From JANOZM01 sp031429355 (GTDB lineage Bacteria; Pseudomonadota; Gammaproteobacteria; Burkholderiales; Burkholderiaceae_E): a DNA stretch of 64,000 bases. The stretch covers positions 1 through 64,000 of the forward strand of contig JANOZM010000020.1 of the NCBI GenBank assembly GCA_031429355.1, in the 5' to 3' direction. The position numbers were made by a program, and so were the translations under genes. This document shows positions 1 to 9,175 of this stretch, piece by piece (positions within the stretch are counted from its first letter, which is position 1; every line of letters begins with the position of its first letter). Below the pieces are notes generated by a model. It did not search any database. It was not told where the DNA came from and saw only the letters and a list, made by a program, of their open reading frames with translations.

Positions 1-1383
1 TGGCTCGTCGCCTGCGTTAGAAACGATGGCACGTAATGGCTCTTCGATAGCGCGCATAACGATCTTGATACCAGCTTCTTGATCAGGGTTGTCACCCTTA
101 ACTTTGATCATTGAGCGAGCGCGTAATAACGCTACGCCGCCACCAGCCACAATGCCTTCTTCCACAGCTGCACGAGTTGCGTGCAATGCGTCTTCAACAC
201 GGGCTTTTTTTTCTTTCATTTCTACTTCAGTAGCAGCACCAACACGAATCACTGCAACACCGCCGGCCAACTTGGCTACGCGCTCTTGCAACTTTTCACG
301 ATCGTAGTCGCTTGTGGCTTCTTCGATCTGTGCACGAATCGCTTTAACGCGCGCTTCGATGTTTTTCGCATCGCCAGCACCGTCAATAATCGTGGTGTTT
401 TCTTTGCCCACTTCGCAACGCTTGCAACGACCGAGGTCTTGCAACGAAGCTTTTTCGAGGTTCATGCCGGTCTCTTCCGAGATCACGGTGCCGCCCGTTA
501 AGATGGCCATGTCTTCGAGCATTGCTTTACGACGATCGCCAAAGCCTGGGGCTTTAACAGCAACTGTCTTTAAGATACCGCGCATGTTGTTAACCACTAA
601 AGTAGCTAAGGCTTCGCCTTCAACTTCTTCGGCAACGATCAAAAATGGACGACCGGCTTTAGCAACTTGCTCCAAAATCGGCAATAAATCGCGAATGTTG
701 CTGATCTTTTTGTCGAACAACAAGACAAACGGATCTTCCATAACGGCGATCTGTTTTTCTGGGTTGTTGATGAAGTAGGGTGATAAATAACCACGGTCAA
801 ACTGCATACCTTCAACAACATCTAACTCGTTGTTTAATGACTTGCCGTCTTCAACAGTGATAACGCCTTCTTTGCCCACTTTTTCCATTGCTTCTGCAAT
901 GATGTCGCCGATTTCTGCGTCTGAGTTAGCTGAAATTGAGCCAACTTGAGCGATTTCTTTGGTGGTGGTGCATGGCTTGCTTAACTTCTTCAGTTCTTCG
1001 CTTAAAGCTGTAACAGCCTTGTCGATACCGCGCTTCAAGTCCATGGGGTTCATACCGGCGGCAACATACTTCATGCCTTCGCGAACGATGGCTTGTGTGA
1101 GTACAGTTGCAGTTGTGGTGCCGTCGCCAGCATTGTCGCTGGTACGTGAGGCCACTTCTTTAACCATCTGCGCGCCCATGTTCTGGAACTTGTCTTTTAA
1201 TTCGATTTCTTTAGCAACGGATACACCGTCTTTAGTAACGGTTGGGGCGCCAAAGCTGCGCTCTAATACAACGTTACGACCCTTTGGGCCTAAAGTAACT
1301 TTAACTGCGTTGGCTAGGATGTTGACACCCTCAACCATGCGGCTACGTGCATCGTCGCCGAAAAATACTTGTTTTGCTGCCAT
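1..1383 (-). CDS. groEL: Chaperonin GroEL (Hsp60), 3' end missing
   Basis: ATP-driven folding chaperone that forms the 14-mer cage closed by GroES in the cytoplasm. Reading the minus strand from the ATG at 1383 gives MAAKQVFFGDDARSRM, then the nucleotide-binding motifs VTLGPKGRNVV and GDGTTT typical of GroEL. 461 codons are present out of the usual ~548, so the C-terminal equatorial segment and Gly-Met tail lie beyond the left edge. An AGGAG ribosome site precedes the ATG. It sits 74 bp downstream of groES on the same strand and is surely co-transcribed with it from the CIRCE-controlled promoter. It reads in frame to the edge with no sign of damage. Confidence 0.97.
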   Translation of the reverse strand, partial: MAAKQVFFGDDARSRMVEGVNILANAVKVTLGPKGRNVVLERSFGAPTVTKDGVSVAKEIELKDKFQNMGAQMVKEVASRTSDNAGDGTTTATVLTQAIVREGMKYVAAGMNPMDLKRGIDKAVTALSEELKKLSKPCTTTKEIAQVGSISANSDAEIGDIIAEAMEKVGKEGVITVEDGKSLNNELDVVEGMQFDRGYLSPYFINNPEKQIAVMEDPFVLLFDKKISNIRDLLPILEQVAKAGRPFLIVAEEVEGEALATLVVNNMRGILKTVAVKAPGFGDRRKAMLEDMAILTGGTVISEETGMNLEKASLQDLGRCKRCEVGKENTTIIDGAGDAKNIEARVKAIRAQIEEATSDYDREKLQERVAKLAGGVAVIRVGAATEVEMKEKKARVEDALHATRAAVEEGIVAGGGVALLRARSMIKVKGDNPDQEAGIKIVMRAIEEPLRAIVSNAGDEP

Positions 1384-1457
1384 GTTAGTTTAACTCCTGT
1401 TAATTCACTAAATCGGGTTGATTGGTAATTGCGGTAAGTCGCTAGACTTAATTGCTA

Positions 1458-1745
1458 TTACTCAACAACGGCCATGATGTCTTCTTCACGCAAAACTAAC
1501 AGCTCGTCGCCGTCAACTTTGACGGTTTGGCCAGAATATTTGCCGAACAAAATGCGGTCGCCTACTTTTACTGCCATAGCGCGCAACTTACCGTCGTCGC
1601 CAATTTTGCCGTTACCGACGGCTAAAATTTCGCCTTGGTCGGGTTTTTCTGCAGCGTTTTCGGGGATTACGATGCCCGATGAGGTTTTGCGCTCGTTGTC
1701 GAGACGCTTAACAACCACACGGTCGTGCAAGGGACGAAGTTTCAT
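1458..1745 (-). CDS. groES: Co-chaperonin GroES (Hsp10)
   Basis: Seven-membered lid of the GroEL chamber. The 95-residue protein starts MKLRPLHDRVVVKR, contains the mobile loop region (residues about 17-32, ERKTSSGIVIPENA) and ends with the family's VLREEDIMAVVE. Length is normal for bacterial GroES. A purine-rich TTAAGGAG site lies just before the ATG at 1745. First gene of the groES-groEL operon. The CIRCE element and a sigma-70-like promoter lie about 100-150 bp upstream. Confidence 0.97.
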   Translation of the reverse strand: MKLRPLHDRVVVKRLDNERKTSSGIVIPENAAEKPDQGEILAVGNGKIGDDGKLRAMAVKVGDRILFGKYSGQTVKVDGDELLVLREEDIMAVVE

Positions 1746-1841
1746 TAAAAGCTCCTTAAGCTTAAGTAATGTTTAAAAAACGGATTACAACTAATTTAAA
1801 AACTAGTGTTTGCTAGCCTTACGGTGCCGAAACAGCTTGAA

Positions 1842-1868
1842 TTAGCACTCATCTAAGGCGAGTGCTAA
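1842..1868 (-). promoter_or_regulatory. CIRCE operator (HrcA binding site)
   Basis: Perfect inverted repeat TTAGCACTC - 9 bp - GAGTGCTAA, identical to the canonical CIRCE element. It lies upstream of groES and abuts the predicted -10 box. By established knowledge HrcA binds this site and represses groESL until heat titrates GroEL away. hrcA itself is not in the window. Confidence 0.95.
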
Positions 1869-1896
1869 TAATAAGGCCTAGCACCCCTGTTTTCAA
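1868..1896 (-). promoter_or_regulatory. Probable groESL promoter
   Basis: On the minus strand a TTGAAA box (1891-1896) is followed after 17 bp by TATTAT (1868-1873). The -35 region is part of CTTGAAA, which also matches the sigma-32 -35 consensus, so heat-shock and housekeeping holoenzymes may both use it. The downstream edge touches the CIRCE palindrome, as expected for a repressor that blocks initiation. Confidence 0.55.
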
Positions 1897-1949
1897 GTCA
1901 AAGGGCCGGTTCGTCCACTGGTCTGAGCTGGCTTGCCGCACCGCAGCAG

Positions 1950-4937
1950 GTGGTGGATACTTCGATTAACTCAATCTGTTGGATGTTGATCTTGAAACAT
2001 TGCATTTTTGCTACTGGTTTGGCTATTCGCGCACATGTCGGTAAGGCAGCAGGTGTTTGTCTAGCTGCTCTGGCCTTCGTAAACCCATTAGGTAACTTTG
2101 TTCAGGCGCAAGCCCAACCACAAGCCGATCAAACAACCATACTGCGAGCCGCCCAGCAAGCGGCCGAACAAGCAGCTCAGCAAGCGGCTCAGCAAGCGGC
2201 TCAGCAAGCAGCCGCCCAAGCCGCTCAGCAAGGGACTCAACAAGCAGCACAACTGCGTGATGCCAATGTCGATGCTAAAACTTTTGTGCGTGGCGCTCCA
2301 GTGCCAAGTTGGGTCTTTAATTCGACCCCTGGTACGCCCGACTCTAAAGCCGCCTTCTCGATTGCATTGGCTGATTCGCAACTGCACTTAACTAAAGATT
2401 CGGAATGGTATGTTCGTCGTATTGTGCAAATTAATGATGCCAGTGCGCTTAACCAAGTAGGCAATTTATCCATCGAATTTGTGCCCGACTACAACAAGGT
2501 GTTGTTGCACTCGGTCAGTGTGATTCGTGCGGGTCAAAAAACGGATCGTTTAGCCAGCGCTAATGTTCGCTACCTACAACGCGAGCGGGGCCTAGAGCAA
2601 GGAATGTACTCGGGCGTAGTTACCGCTTCAATTTTATTAAATGATGTACGGGTCGGCGACCAAATTGAATACGCCTACACCATTGTTGGTGAGAACCCTG
2701 TTTACGATGGTAAATATTCGACGACTACTTCTTGGGATGTCGAGGCACCAGTCGCAGTGCGTCGTGTTTCGATGTTGTTTAGCAAAGACCGCCCTTTGCA
2801 ATATCGTTGGACCGGTGATGCATCTAAATTTAGTTTAAGCCCTACTATTAGCCAGCAAGGAGATAAAACCTTGTGGGTGTTTGAGGGTAAAGATATTCCG
2901 GTTAATGTATTAGAGGGCTACTACCCCGCTGGTTATTTGCCGTATCGTTTTTTACAAGTGTCCGAGTTTGGTAGTTGGAATGCGGTTGCGCAATGGGCCG
3001 ATAAATTATTTGCTGGCGCGCAAGCAACGCCCAAGGTAAAGGCAATAGCAAGTCGGTTTGCGTCGCTTGCAACCGAAGAAGCAAAAATTCAAGCAGCACT
3101 GCAATACGTGCAGGGCCAAATTCGTTACTTCTCAGTTAGCCTTGGCGAGAGCTCGCACCGACCCGCCTCGCCCGACACCGTGATCGATCGTTTGTATGGC
3201 GATTGCAAAGACAAAACACAATTGCTAATTGCCATTTTGCGTGAGCTAAAAATCGACGCGAAACCAGCATTAATATCAATGGCTTATCAGCGCCGTATTG
3301 ATCAATGGTTCCCCTCGCCGATGGCTTTCGATCATGTCATTGCACGCGTTAAAACCGGCGGAAAAGTTTACTACTTAGACGGCACTAAGTTAGCGCAAGT
3401 AGGCAAGCTTGAGCGTTTAGGACAAGGTTTAGTTCGTCATCAAGCCTTTGTTGTTTCACCTAATGATGGCGCGTTTGAAGAAATTGGATCGATCATCGGC
3501 ACCGAGTTGCCCAGCAGCGAAGTGCACGAATACGCAACTGTTACCGCGTTTGATAAACCGGCGGCTTTGCAGGTACGGCAAACCTTTAGAGGCAATGCCG
3601 CCGAATGGATGCGCTCGACCTTAGCGCGTGGCGAACGTGCGCAAATTAAACAGTGGCTAGAGTCTGAAGTGACGCAACGTTATTCGGCGGCTAAGCTCAA
3701 TGCAGATTTCGAAATAAAAGACGATAAAGAACTAAACGAGGTAACTTTAAACGCTGCGTTTACAGTGCCTGCCATGGCGCAAGCCGATAAAAAAAGTTGG
3801 TTTGTTCGAGTTAGCGCTCCCAATGCAAAAGGGATGTTATCTTTGCCCACAAATCGCAATCGCGAAAGCCCATTTGGCGCTATTTCATTTCCGCTAAATA
3901 TTGTGTACAGCTTGCAAATTCAGTTTCCCGAAAACGTTGCCGCTGTGTTCGATCCGTACACTCAAGATTTTAAAACCGACTATTACGCATTTACGGCGCA
4001 ACGGACTTTTCGCGGGTCACGCGCAATGGTGCAGCTAAGTTTTAAAACCTTAACCGATACAGTGCCAGCAAATTCGTTTGTTAAGTTCGTCGATGATCTT
4101 GATAAATCGTTGCGTGCAATGCCATCGGTTGTATATGTAGATGCTTCGATTATAAAAGACACGGGTCTATTTGCTCGCAACAAAACTCTACAAGCACAAT
4201 TAACCGAACGCTATACACAAGAGGTCGATTTACTCAGCAAATCTATTGCATCTAACACTTTAAATCCAGGTGACTTAGCCGATGCAATGCGCGAGCGTGC
4301 CGGCGTGTTGGTTTTAATTGGGCGTTTTGATGAAGCTATTAAAGATGTCGATGCGGTGCTTAAAACTCGCAACACCGATGCGGATGCTTTAACTACGCGG
4401 GCCAATATTCATTCGTTTTCTGGCAAGTTACCACGCGCTCTTGATGACTACAACCGAGCGATTCGTTTAGGTGCTGGGCAAGAGGCTTATTACCGTCGCG
4501 GTATTGCGCACTTTTACTTGGGTAATGTTGATGCGGCTGCTGACGACTTTGCGCGTAGTTCCAAGGAACGCACTGGGCTAGATGGTCTGTACCCGAAAAT
4601 TTGGCATGCTTGGACCTTGCGTAAATTAGGTAAACCAATACCCGATGATTTTAAAGCGATGGTGACGGCGGTTAAATCGGATCAGTGGCCGATGAGTGCG
4701 ATGCAATTAGCGATGTCTGCGTCCGACCCGGTTACCATGTTGCAGTCTTTAAAGTCGCTTAAGGGCGAAGAGCGGGAGCTGGCTTTATCCGAAGCTTACT
4801 TTTATGCGGGTCAAGAATATTTGTTGCGTGGCGATAAAGCAAAAGCTCAGGAGATGTTTGATGCCTGCGTCAAAATTGGTGCGATTCATTACATTGAACA
4901 TAGTGCTGCATTGTTGGAGTTGAGCAAACTTAAGTAG
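1950..4937 (+). CDS. Secreted DUF3857/transglutaminase-like protein with C-terminal TPRs
   Basis: Large (995 aa) exported protein of unknown role. The N-terminus carries a hydrophobic signal (residues about 12-53). The GTG at 1950 gives a poor leader, so the ATG at 1983 may be the real start; no clear ribosome site favours either. Residues 67-101 are a Gln/Ala-only tract. A DUF3857 domain (about 145-310) follows, then a transglutaminase/protease-like core with a plausible triad Cys419 (YGDCKDK), His462 (FDHV) and Asp477 (YLDGT). TPR-like helices occupy about 760-995. DUF3857-transglutaminase proteins are common periplasmic or surface proteins in Proteobacteria, but their substrate is not established. 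It diverges from groES, and dacB follows 42 bp downstream, so the two may be co-transcribed. Confidence 0.8.
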   Translation: MVDTSINSICWMLILKHCIFATGLAIRAHVGKAAGVCLAALAFVNPLGNFVQAQAQPQADQTTILRAAQQAAEQAAQQAAQQAAQQAAAQAAQQGTQQAAQLRDANVDAKTFVRGAPVPSWVFNSTPGTPDSKAAFSIALADSQLHLTKDSEWYVRRIVQINDASALNQVGNLSIEFVPDYNKVLLHSVSVIRAGQKTDRLASANVRYLQRERGLEQGMYSGVVTASILLNDVRVGDQIEYAYTIVGENPVYDGKYSTTTSWDVEAPVAVRRVSMLFSKDRPLQYRWTGDASKFSLSPTISQQGDKTLWVFEGKDIPVNVLEGYYPAGYLPYRFLQVSEFGSWNAVAQWADKLFAGAQATPKVKAIASRFASLATEEAKIQAALQYVQGQIRYFSVSLGESSHRPASPDTVIDRLYGDCKDKTQLLIAILRELKIDAKPALISMAYQRRIDQWFPSPMAFDHVIARVKTGGKVYYLDGTKLAQVGKLERLGQGLVRHQAFVVSPNDGAFEEIGSIIGTELPSSEVHEYATVTAFDKPAALQVRQTFRGNAAEWMRSTLARGERAQIKQWLESEVTQRYSAAKLNADFEIKDDKELNEVTLNAAFTVPAMAQADKKSWFVRVSAPNAKGMLSLPTNRNRESPFGAISFPLNIVYSLQIQFPENVAAVFDPYTQDFKTDYYAFTAQRTFRGSRAMVQLSFKTLTDTVPANSFVKFVDDLDKSLRAMPSVVYVDASIIKDTGLFARNKTLQAQLTERYTQEVDLLSKSIASNTLNPGDLADAMRERAGVLVLIGRFDEAIKDVDAVLKTRNTDADALTTRANIHSFSGKLPRALDDYNRAIRLGAGQEAYYRRGIAHFYLGNVDAAADDFARSSKERTGLDGLYPKIWHAWTLRKLGKPIPDDFKAMVTAVKSDQWPMSAMQLAMSASDPVTMLQSLKSLKGEERELALSEAYFYAGQEYLLRGDKAKAQEMFDACVKIGAIHYIEHSAALLELSKLK
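2148..2252 (+). repeat. 12-bp tandem repeat coding a Gln/Ala tract
   Basis: About eight imperfect copies of a GCTCAGCAAGCG-type 12-mer lie in frame in the DUF3857 gene and encode repeated QAAQ units. Because the unit is a multiple of three, copy-number change would alter only the length of the spacer between the signal sequence and the folded domains. Confidence 0.8.
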
Positions 4938-4979
4938 CGGTTTTAATTAACTGTTAGCGGCCTGTGCTAAATTCGGGCC

Positions 4980-6452
4980 ATGCGCTTATCCAAACTATTC
5001 AAAACAAATGGCCGCGTGCCATTTGTAAATTCGCTGTTCGCTTACACATTTTTCGCTCTTGGGCTTGGCTTTACCCAAACTGCAACTGCGCAAATTCCAC
5101 CTTCAGTTGCAAAAGCGCTGGCGCAACAAGGCATTTCAACTGCAAACGTTTCGTTAATCGCGCAACCGCTTAAATCAGACGTAGCGCTTGTGCCTATAGC
5201 AGCGCATCAAATTAACAAATCGATGAATCCAGCCTCAGTAATGAAGCTCGTGACTTCGTATGCAGCCTTGTCTGTGCTGGGCCCAGACTATCGTTGGCGC
5301 ACTTCGGCCTATTTGCAAGGCGATTTGGTTGGTGATGTTCTTATCGGAAATATGGCAATAAAGGGCGGTGGCGACCCTAAAATTGTTATTGAAGATTTAA
5401 TGGAGTGGCTCGCTTCTTGGCGCCGGGCTGGTTTGCGTGAGATTCGTGGCGACCTGGTGATCGATGAATCGCTTTACGCCGAACTAGGTGCCAGTATGGA
5501 ATCGTTCGATGGCGATCCGGGGCAGCCTTATAACGTGCGCCCGCATCCGCTAATGATGAACTTTAAGGCGACTAAGTTTGTGGTCACCCCGCAGCAGCAA
5601 GGCGGCCTAACGATTACCTTAGACCCACCGTTGGCTGATATTGCGATTGATAACCAAATTACTTCGGTTGCGGGTATTTGTAGGTATCGAGCCGCCGGTC
5701 TAACCATTAGCGATGCGGGGCCGACAACTATTCGCTTAGCGGGACGCTACTCACCAAGCTGTGGAGAAACCTCGTCGTTTGCAGCAGCCTTAGATCATCG
5801 CCCATTTATTTTTGGTTTAGTAAAAGCCGCTTGGTTAGCCAATGGCGGTGAATGGAAGGGTGGTTGGCGTGTTGGTAAAGCGCAAGGACGCGACTGGTCT
5901 CAATGGCGCTCGCCCAGAACTTTGTCAGATGTGGTGCGCGATATTAATAAGTTTAGTAATAACGTAATGACTAGACAATTGTTGATGCAAACCGGATATG
6001 AGAATTTTAAACAAGCTGCAGCAGCGAAGGTCGGAACAGTCGCTAATGGCCGTGACATGGTTCGCGCGACTTTACTAGCTCGGGGGCTTAATTTTCCCGA
6101 ACTAGTTATTGAAAATGGTTCGGGCTTGTCGCGTATTGAACGTGTTTCAGTCAATAGTCTTGTGCAGTTGTTAAGTGATGCAAGTCGTTCTAAGTTATTT
6201 GAAATTTTTCGTGATTCGATGCCGGTGGTTGGTGTCGATGGCACGATGCGCAAGCGATTAACGGATAAACCGATTGCAGGTAATGCATGGATTAAAACCG
6301 GTTCGATTGAAGGGGTTAGCTCGATTGCTGGTTATGTGCTGGCAAAGTCCGGCACCTTGTATGCAGTTAGTTTTATTGTGAATGGAGCGGGCGCTCTAGA
6401 TTCTTCACCTGCGCAGGACCAATTTTTGCTCTGGGTGTTCGAACAGGGCTGA
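4980..6452 (+). CDS. dacB: D-alanyl-D-alanine carboxypeptidase/endopeptidase (PBP4, family S13)
   Basis: Periplasmic peptidoglycan hydrolase that trims the terminal D-Ala of stem peptides and opens cross-links. The 490-residue length fits the family. The N-terminus has a hydrophobic export signal (about residues 12-38, ending ATAQI). All three serine-acyl-enzyme motifs are present: SVMK (Ser86-Lys89), SNN in NKFSNNVMTRQ, and KTG in WIKTGSIEG. The long insert between the first two motifs is typical of PBP4. It follows the transglutaminase gene by 42 bp. A lytic transglycosylase gene comes next, so this stretch is cell-wall related. Confidence 0.92.
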   Translation: MRLSKLFKTNGRVPFVNSLFAYTFFALGLGFTQTATAQIPPSVAKALAQQGISTANVSLIAQPLKSDVALVPIAAHQINKSMNPASVMKLVTSYAALSVLGPDYRWRTSAYLQGDLVGDVLIGNMAIKGGGDPKIVIEDLMEWLASWRRAGLREIRGDLVIDESLYAELGASMESFDGDPGQPYNVRPHPLMMNFKATKFVVTPQQQGGLTITLDPPLADIAIDNQITSVAGICRYRAAGLTISDAGPTTIRLAGRYSPSCGETSSFAAALDHRPFIFGLVKAAWLANGGEWKGGWRVGKAQGRDWSQWRSPRTLSDVVRDINKFSNNVMTRQLLMQTGYENFKQAAAAKVGTVANGRDMVRATLLARGLNFPELVIENGSGLSRIERVSVNSLVQLLSDASRSKLFEIFRDSMPVVGVDGTMRKRLTDKPIAGNAWIKTGSIEGVSSIAGYVLAKSGTLYAVSFIVNGAGALDSSPAQDQFLLWVFEQG

Positions 6453-6564
6453 AATAAGGAAATACCGCACAAAATCGCCAGTTAGAGGCCGATTTCATGT
6501 GCTTTTAGCGACCCATTAACGCGCGGCAAGTCATTGTTATTTCAAGGCTTTTTAACCTTTTGAG

Positions 6565-6592
6565 TTGACAATAATCTTTGCATGCCTAAAAT
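6565..6592 (+). promoter_or_regulatory. Sigma-70-type promoter with long leader
   Basis: A perfect TTGACA (6565-6570) and TAAAAT (6587-6592) are separated by 16 bp inside the 348-bp gap after dacB. Transcription would start near 6600, leaving about 200 nt of untranslated leader before the transglycosylase GTG at 6801. Apart from this promoter no other feature is visible in 6453-6800. Confidence 0.5.
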
Positions 6593-6800
6593 GCGGAAAG
6601 TTTCAAAAAACTGACAATTCATAACCGCTGAAGAAGCAGCCCGTTATTCTCGAATTGGCTTTACCCGCATCCGATCATTGATGCAACGCGTTACGGATTC
6701 ATTTATTCCGTAACTCCAAAAGACAGCAACAGAAATAGTTTGCAAATAAACACCAATTTTTTGCGCGCATTTTCTTGAGCCTAAATCTGCGGAGGTAGAT

Positions 6801-7862
6801 GTGCAGAATTGCAATACACAACAGGGTACGAACCGGAATTTCAACCGTCGACCCGACCAGTATTTAATTAATTTAGTCTTTGATCGATTGGTCGCTTTGG
6901 TTTGTTCGGCGTCGATTATCAAAGCAACCATGCCAGTTTTGTTTTTGGTTGCGACTTGGGCTACCGTTTTTTCAACTCAGTTTAGTCACGATGATGCGCA
7001 AGTTCAATTGCGTAGCGCACTAAGCAATGTACGGCCACTTGGGTCGTTACCTGATTTTCTGTCAACTGAAAAAGTTGCGCCGCCTCAATCTGCTACCGCT
7101 GTAACAGCGAGCGTTGCACTAACAAAAGCGCAAAGCAACTTAGTGCAGCAACTATCTTCGCTGTATCGAGTGAGTGCTGATGAGTTATCTCATTACGTTG
7201 TAGGTGCTTACGGCGCAGCAAAAGAGCTTAAGGTTGATCCGCTTTTGGTGTTAGCAATCATGTCGATAGAGTCTAGTTTTGATCCTGAGGCGCAAAGCCA
7301 TGCTGGGGCACAAGGCCTAATGCAAGTACTAACGCGTGTTCATGCTGAAAAATTTGCGCCGTTTGGTGGTGTGAAAGCAGCGTTTGATATCAACGCAAAC
7401 ATTCATGTGGGCACGCGGATTATTAAAGAGTATTTAAACCGCGAAGGTTCAATTGAAGGCGCATTAAAGTCTTACGTAGGTGCCGCCCTAATGTCTGATG
7501 ATGGTGGTTATGGTTATAAGGTAATGTCGCAAATGGAACGTTTACGCGCTATTGCAGCGGGCAGACCAATCCCCAATATTCCTGATCGTAAACCGGAAAG
7601 CGAAGTGGCCGTAACACAAGCCGAAAAGTCTAATGTCGAAAGCGTTCTTAATGAACCGAAGGCAACGTCAGATTCAACTGCCACTCAAAGCGTTGTTGGT
7701 TCACCACCGCAATCGCATGTAGTTCAGGTTAACGTTACAACAACGGGCCAAGTGATTCCTGCTAGTTTTACTGGAGGCAAACCCAGCCTTGGTGCGTTAG
7801 CTACAGAACCTTCAGTCAAAGCAATACCTCAATCAGAAATTTCAAACGGTTTAGAGTTGTAA
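6801..7862 (+). CDS. Lytic transglycosylase, SLT-domain (membrane-anchored)
   Basis: Predicted to cleave the MurNAc-GlcNAc bond of peptidoglycan. The GTG start is fixed by GGAGG at 6791-6795 with 5-bp spacing. A hydrophobic segment at about residues 38-58 should be an anchor or uncleaved signal. The SLT catalytic domain spans about 140-250, with the catalytic Glu157 in IESSFDP and the GAQGLMQV motif. The usual C-terminal YNAG motif is altered to YVGA. The last about 100 residues are low-complexity and proline/serine/threonine rich, with no recognised domain. It stands alone after dacB with its own promoter. Confidence 0.85.
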   Translation: MQNCNTQQGTNRNFNRRPDQYLINLVFDRLVALVCSASIIKATMPVLFLVATWATVFSTQFSHDDAQVQLRSALSNVRPLGSLPDFLSTEKVAPPQSATAVTASVALTKAQSNLVQQLSSLYRVSADELSHYVVGAYGAAKELKVDPLLVLAIMSIESSFDPEAQSHAGAQGLMQVLTRVHAEKFAPFGGVKAAFDINANIHVGTRIIKEYLNREGSIEGALKSYVGAALMSDDGGYGYKVMSQMERLRAIAAGRPIPNIPDRKPESEVAVTQAEKSNVESVLNEPKATSDSTATQSVVGSPPQSHVVQVNVTTTGQVIPASFTGGKPSLGALATEPSVKAIPQSEISNGLEL

Positions 7863-7867
7863 TAATA

Positions 7868-7894
7868 ACTAGTCGTGTTTGATTCACAACTAGT
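7868..7894. terminator. Hairpin between convergent genes
   Basis: ACTAGT and GTG pair with CAC and ACTAGT around a 7-nt loop, with one mismatch. It lies between the transglycosylase stop (7862) and the aminotransferase stop (7897). No run of T follows, so it is a weak or factor-assisted terminator at best. Confidence 0.35.
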
Positions 7895-7896
7895 AG

Positions 7897-9054
7897 CTAG
7901 CTCAAACATTGTTTCATTCGAGCAATAGCAACTTCTAATTGTTCCCGACTCGTTGCATAAGACATCCTAATGTAACGGTCAGGCTGGGCGAAACCAAAAT
8001 CCTCTCCTGGAATCACGGAGACATGGGCTTCGTGCAGTAATTTATGCGACAGCGCCTTTGCACCCATCCCGAAACTGCTGGCATCCACGTAAGCATAAAA
8101 CGCACCGTCGGGTCGGCAGGGCACCTTGAAGCCAATCGCCTCTAACGCGGGAATAAAGTAGTTTCTACGCGCTTCAAATTCAAGCTTGCGTTGATCAAAC
8201 AATGCTAACGACTCCGGCGAAAAACATTCGAGTGCTGCGTATTGCGCTAAGGTCGAAGGACAAATAAATAAATTTTGAGCGAGCTTTTCAAAAGTTGGTA
8301 CCCAAGCATCGGGTACAACCAACCAGCCCAAGCGCCATCCAGTCATATTAAAGAATTTAGAAAAACTGTTAGTTACGACAACATCTTGGCTAAGTTCAAG
8401 CACGGTTCTGGGCTTTTTGCCGTAGGTTAGTTCTAGATAAATTTCATCGATAATTGCAAAGCCGTTGCGAGCCTTTACAGCGTCTAAACAGCGAGAAAGT
8501 TCCGAGAACTCTATCGATGTACCGGTTGGGTTGGACGGCGTTGCTAATAAAACGCCTCGTGTTTTCTCTGACCAGTTTTGTTCAATCATTTTTGCATTAA
8601 GCTGAAAACGATCCTCTGGGCCGCTAGGAATCAATTTTGGTTTGCCGTCAAAAGCGGCAACGAAATGCCGATTGCACGGGTAACTTGGATCGGACATCAA
8701 TACTTCGTCATCGGGATTGACTAATGCTGCGCAGGCCAAAGTTAACGCCGCTGAAGCCCCGGCAGTCACAATGATTCGCTCGTAATTAACCTGCACGCCA
8801 AACCGATCTAAATAATACTGGGCAATCGCTTGACGCAGTTGGGTTAGTCCCGTGGCTTGCGTGTAGCGCATTGGTTGCTCGATTAAGGCTTTGCCGAGCG
8901 CCGCCTTGACGTTTGCAGGGGCGTCAAAATCCGGTTCGCCAATACTTAAATGGATGATGGGTTTGCCTTGGGCTTCAAGTGCTTGGGCCTGTTTGACCAA
9001 CTCCATTACTTTAAACGGGGCGATATGATTGGTTCTACGAGCGAGTGGTGACAT
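7897..9054 (-). CDS. PLP-dependent class I/II aminotransferase
   Basis: A 385-residue fold-type I aminotransferase. It has the expected N-terminal substrate loop, the NPTGT segment (residues about 175-179), Asp203 in IIDEIY that pairs with the pyridine nitrogen, and the Schiff-base lysine Lys233 in SFSKFFNMTGWRLGW. The sequence resembles the aspartate/alanine/valine-pyruvate type enzymes, but the amino donor cannot be decided by eye. It is transcribed away from the malic enzyme gene across a 121-bp divergent region and converges on the transglycosylase gene. Confidence 0.88.
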   Translation of the reverse strand: MSPLARRTNHIAPFKVMELVKQAQALEAQGKPIIHLSIGEPDFDAPANVKAALGKALIEQPMRYTQATGLTQLRQAIAQYYLDRFGVQVNYERIIVTAGASAALTLACAALVNPDDEVLMSDPSYPCNRHFVAAFDGKPKLIPSGPEDRFQLNAKMIEQNWSEKTRGVLLATPSNPTGTSIEFSELSRCLDAVKARNGFAIIDEIYLELTYGKKPRTVLELSQDVVVTNSFSKFFNMTGWRLGWLVVPDAWVPTFEKLAQNLFICPSTLAQYAALECFSPESLALFDQRKLEFEARRNYFIPALEAIGFKVPCRPDGAFYAYVDASSFGMGAKALSHKLLHEAHVSVIPGEDFGFAQPDRYIRMSYATSREQLEVAIARMKQCLS

Positions 9055-9175
9055 AAATTAGTTTTAAGTGAAATGACAACTAGGCATTAGTGGTTTTGCC
9101 AATGGTACCAATTGGGCAGGTAAACTACGGCTGGGTTTCAACTTCACTACTCAATAAAAGCGATCATTCCCAGCA

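Noticed and set aside
2088..2391. Leu/Arg- and Lys/Pro-rich open frames in the Gln/Ala repeat region
   Set aside because: They are other-frame readings of the tandem 12-bp repeat.
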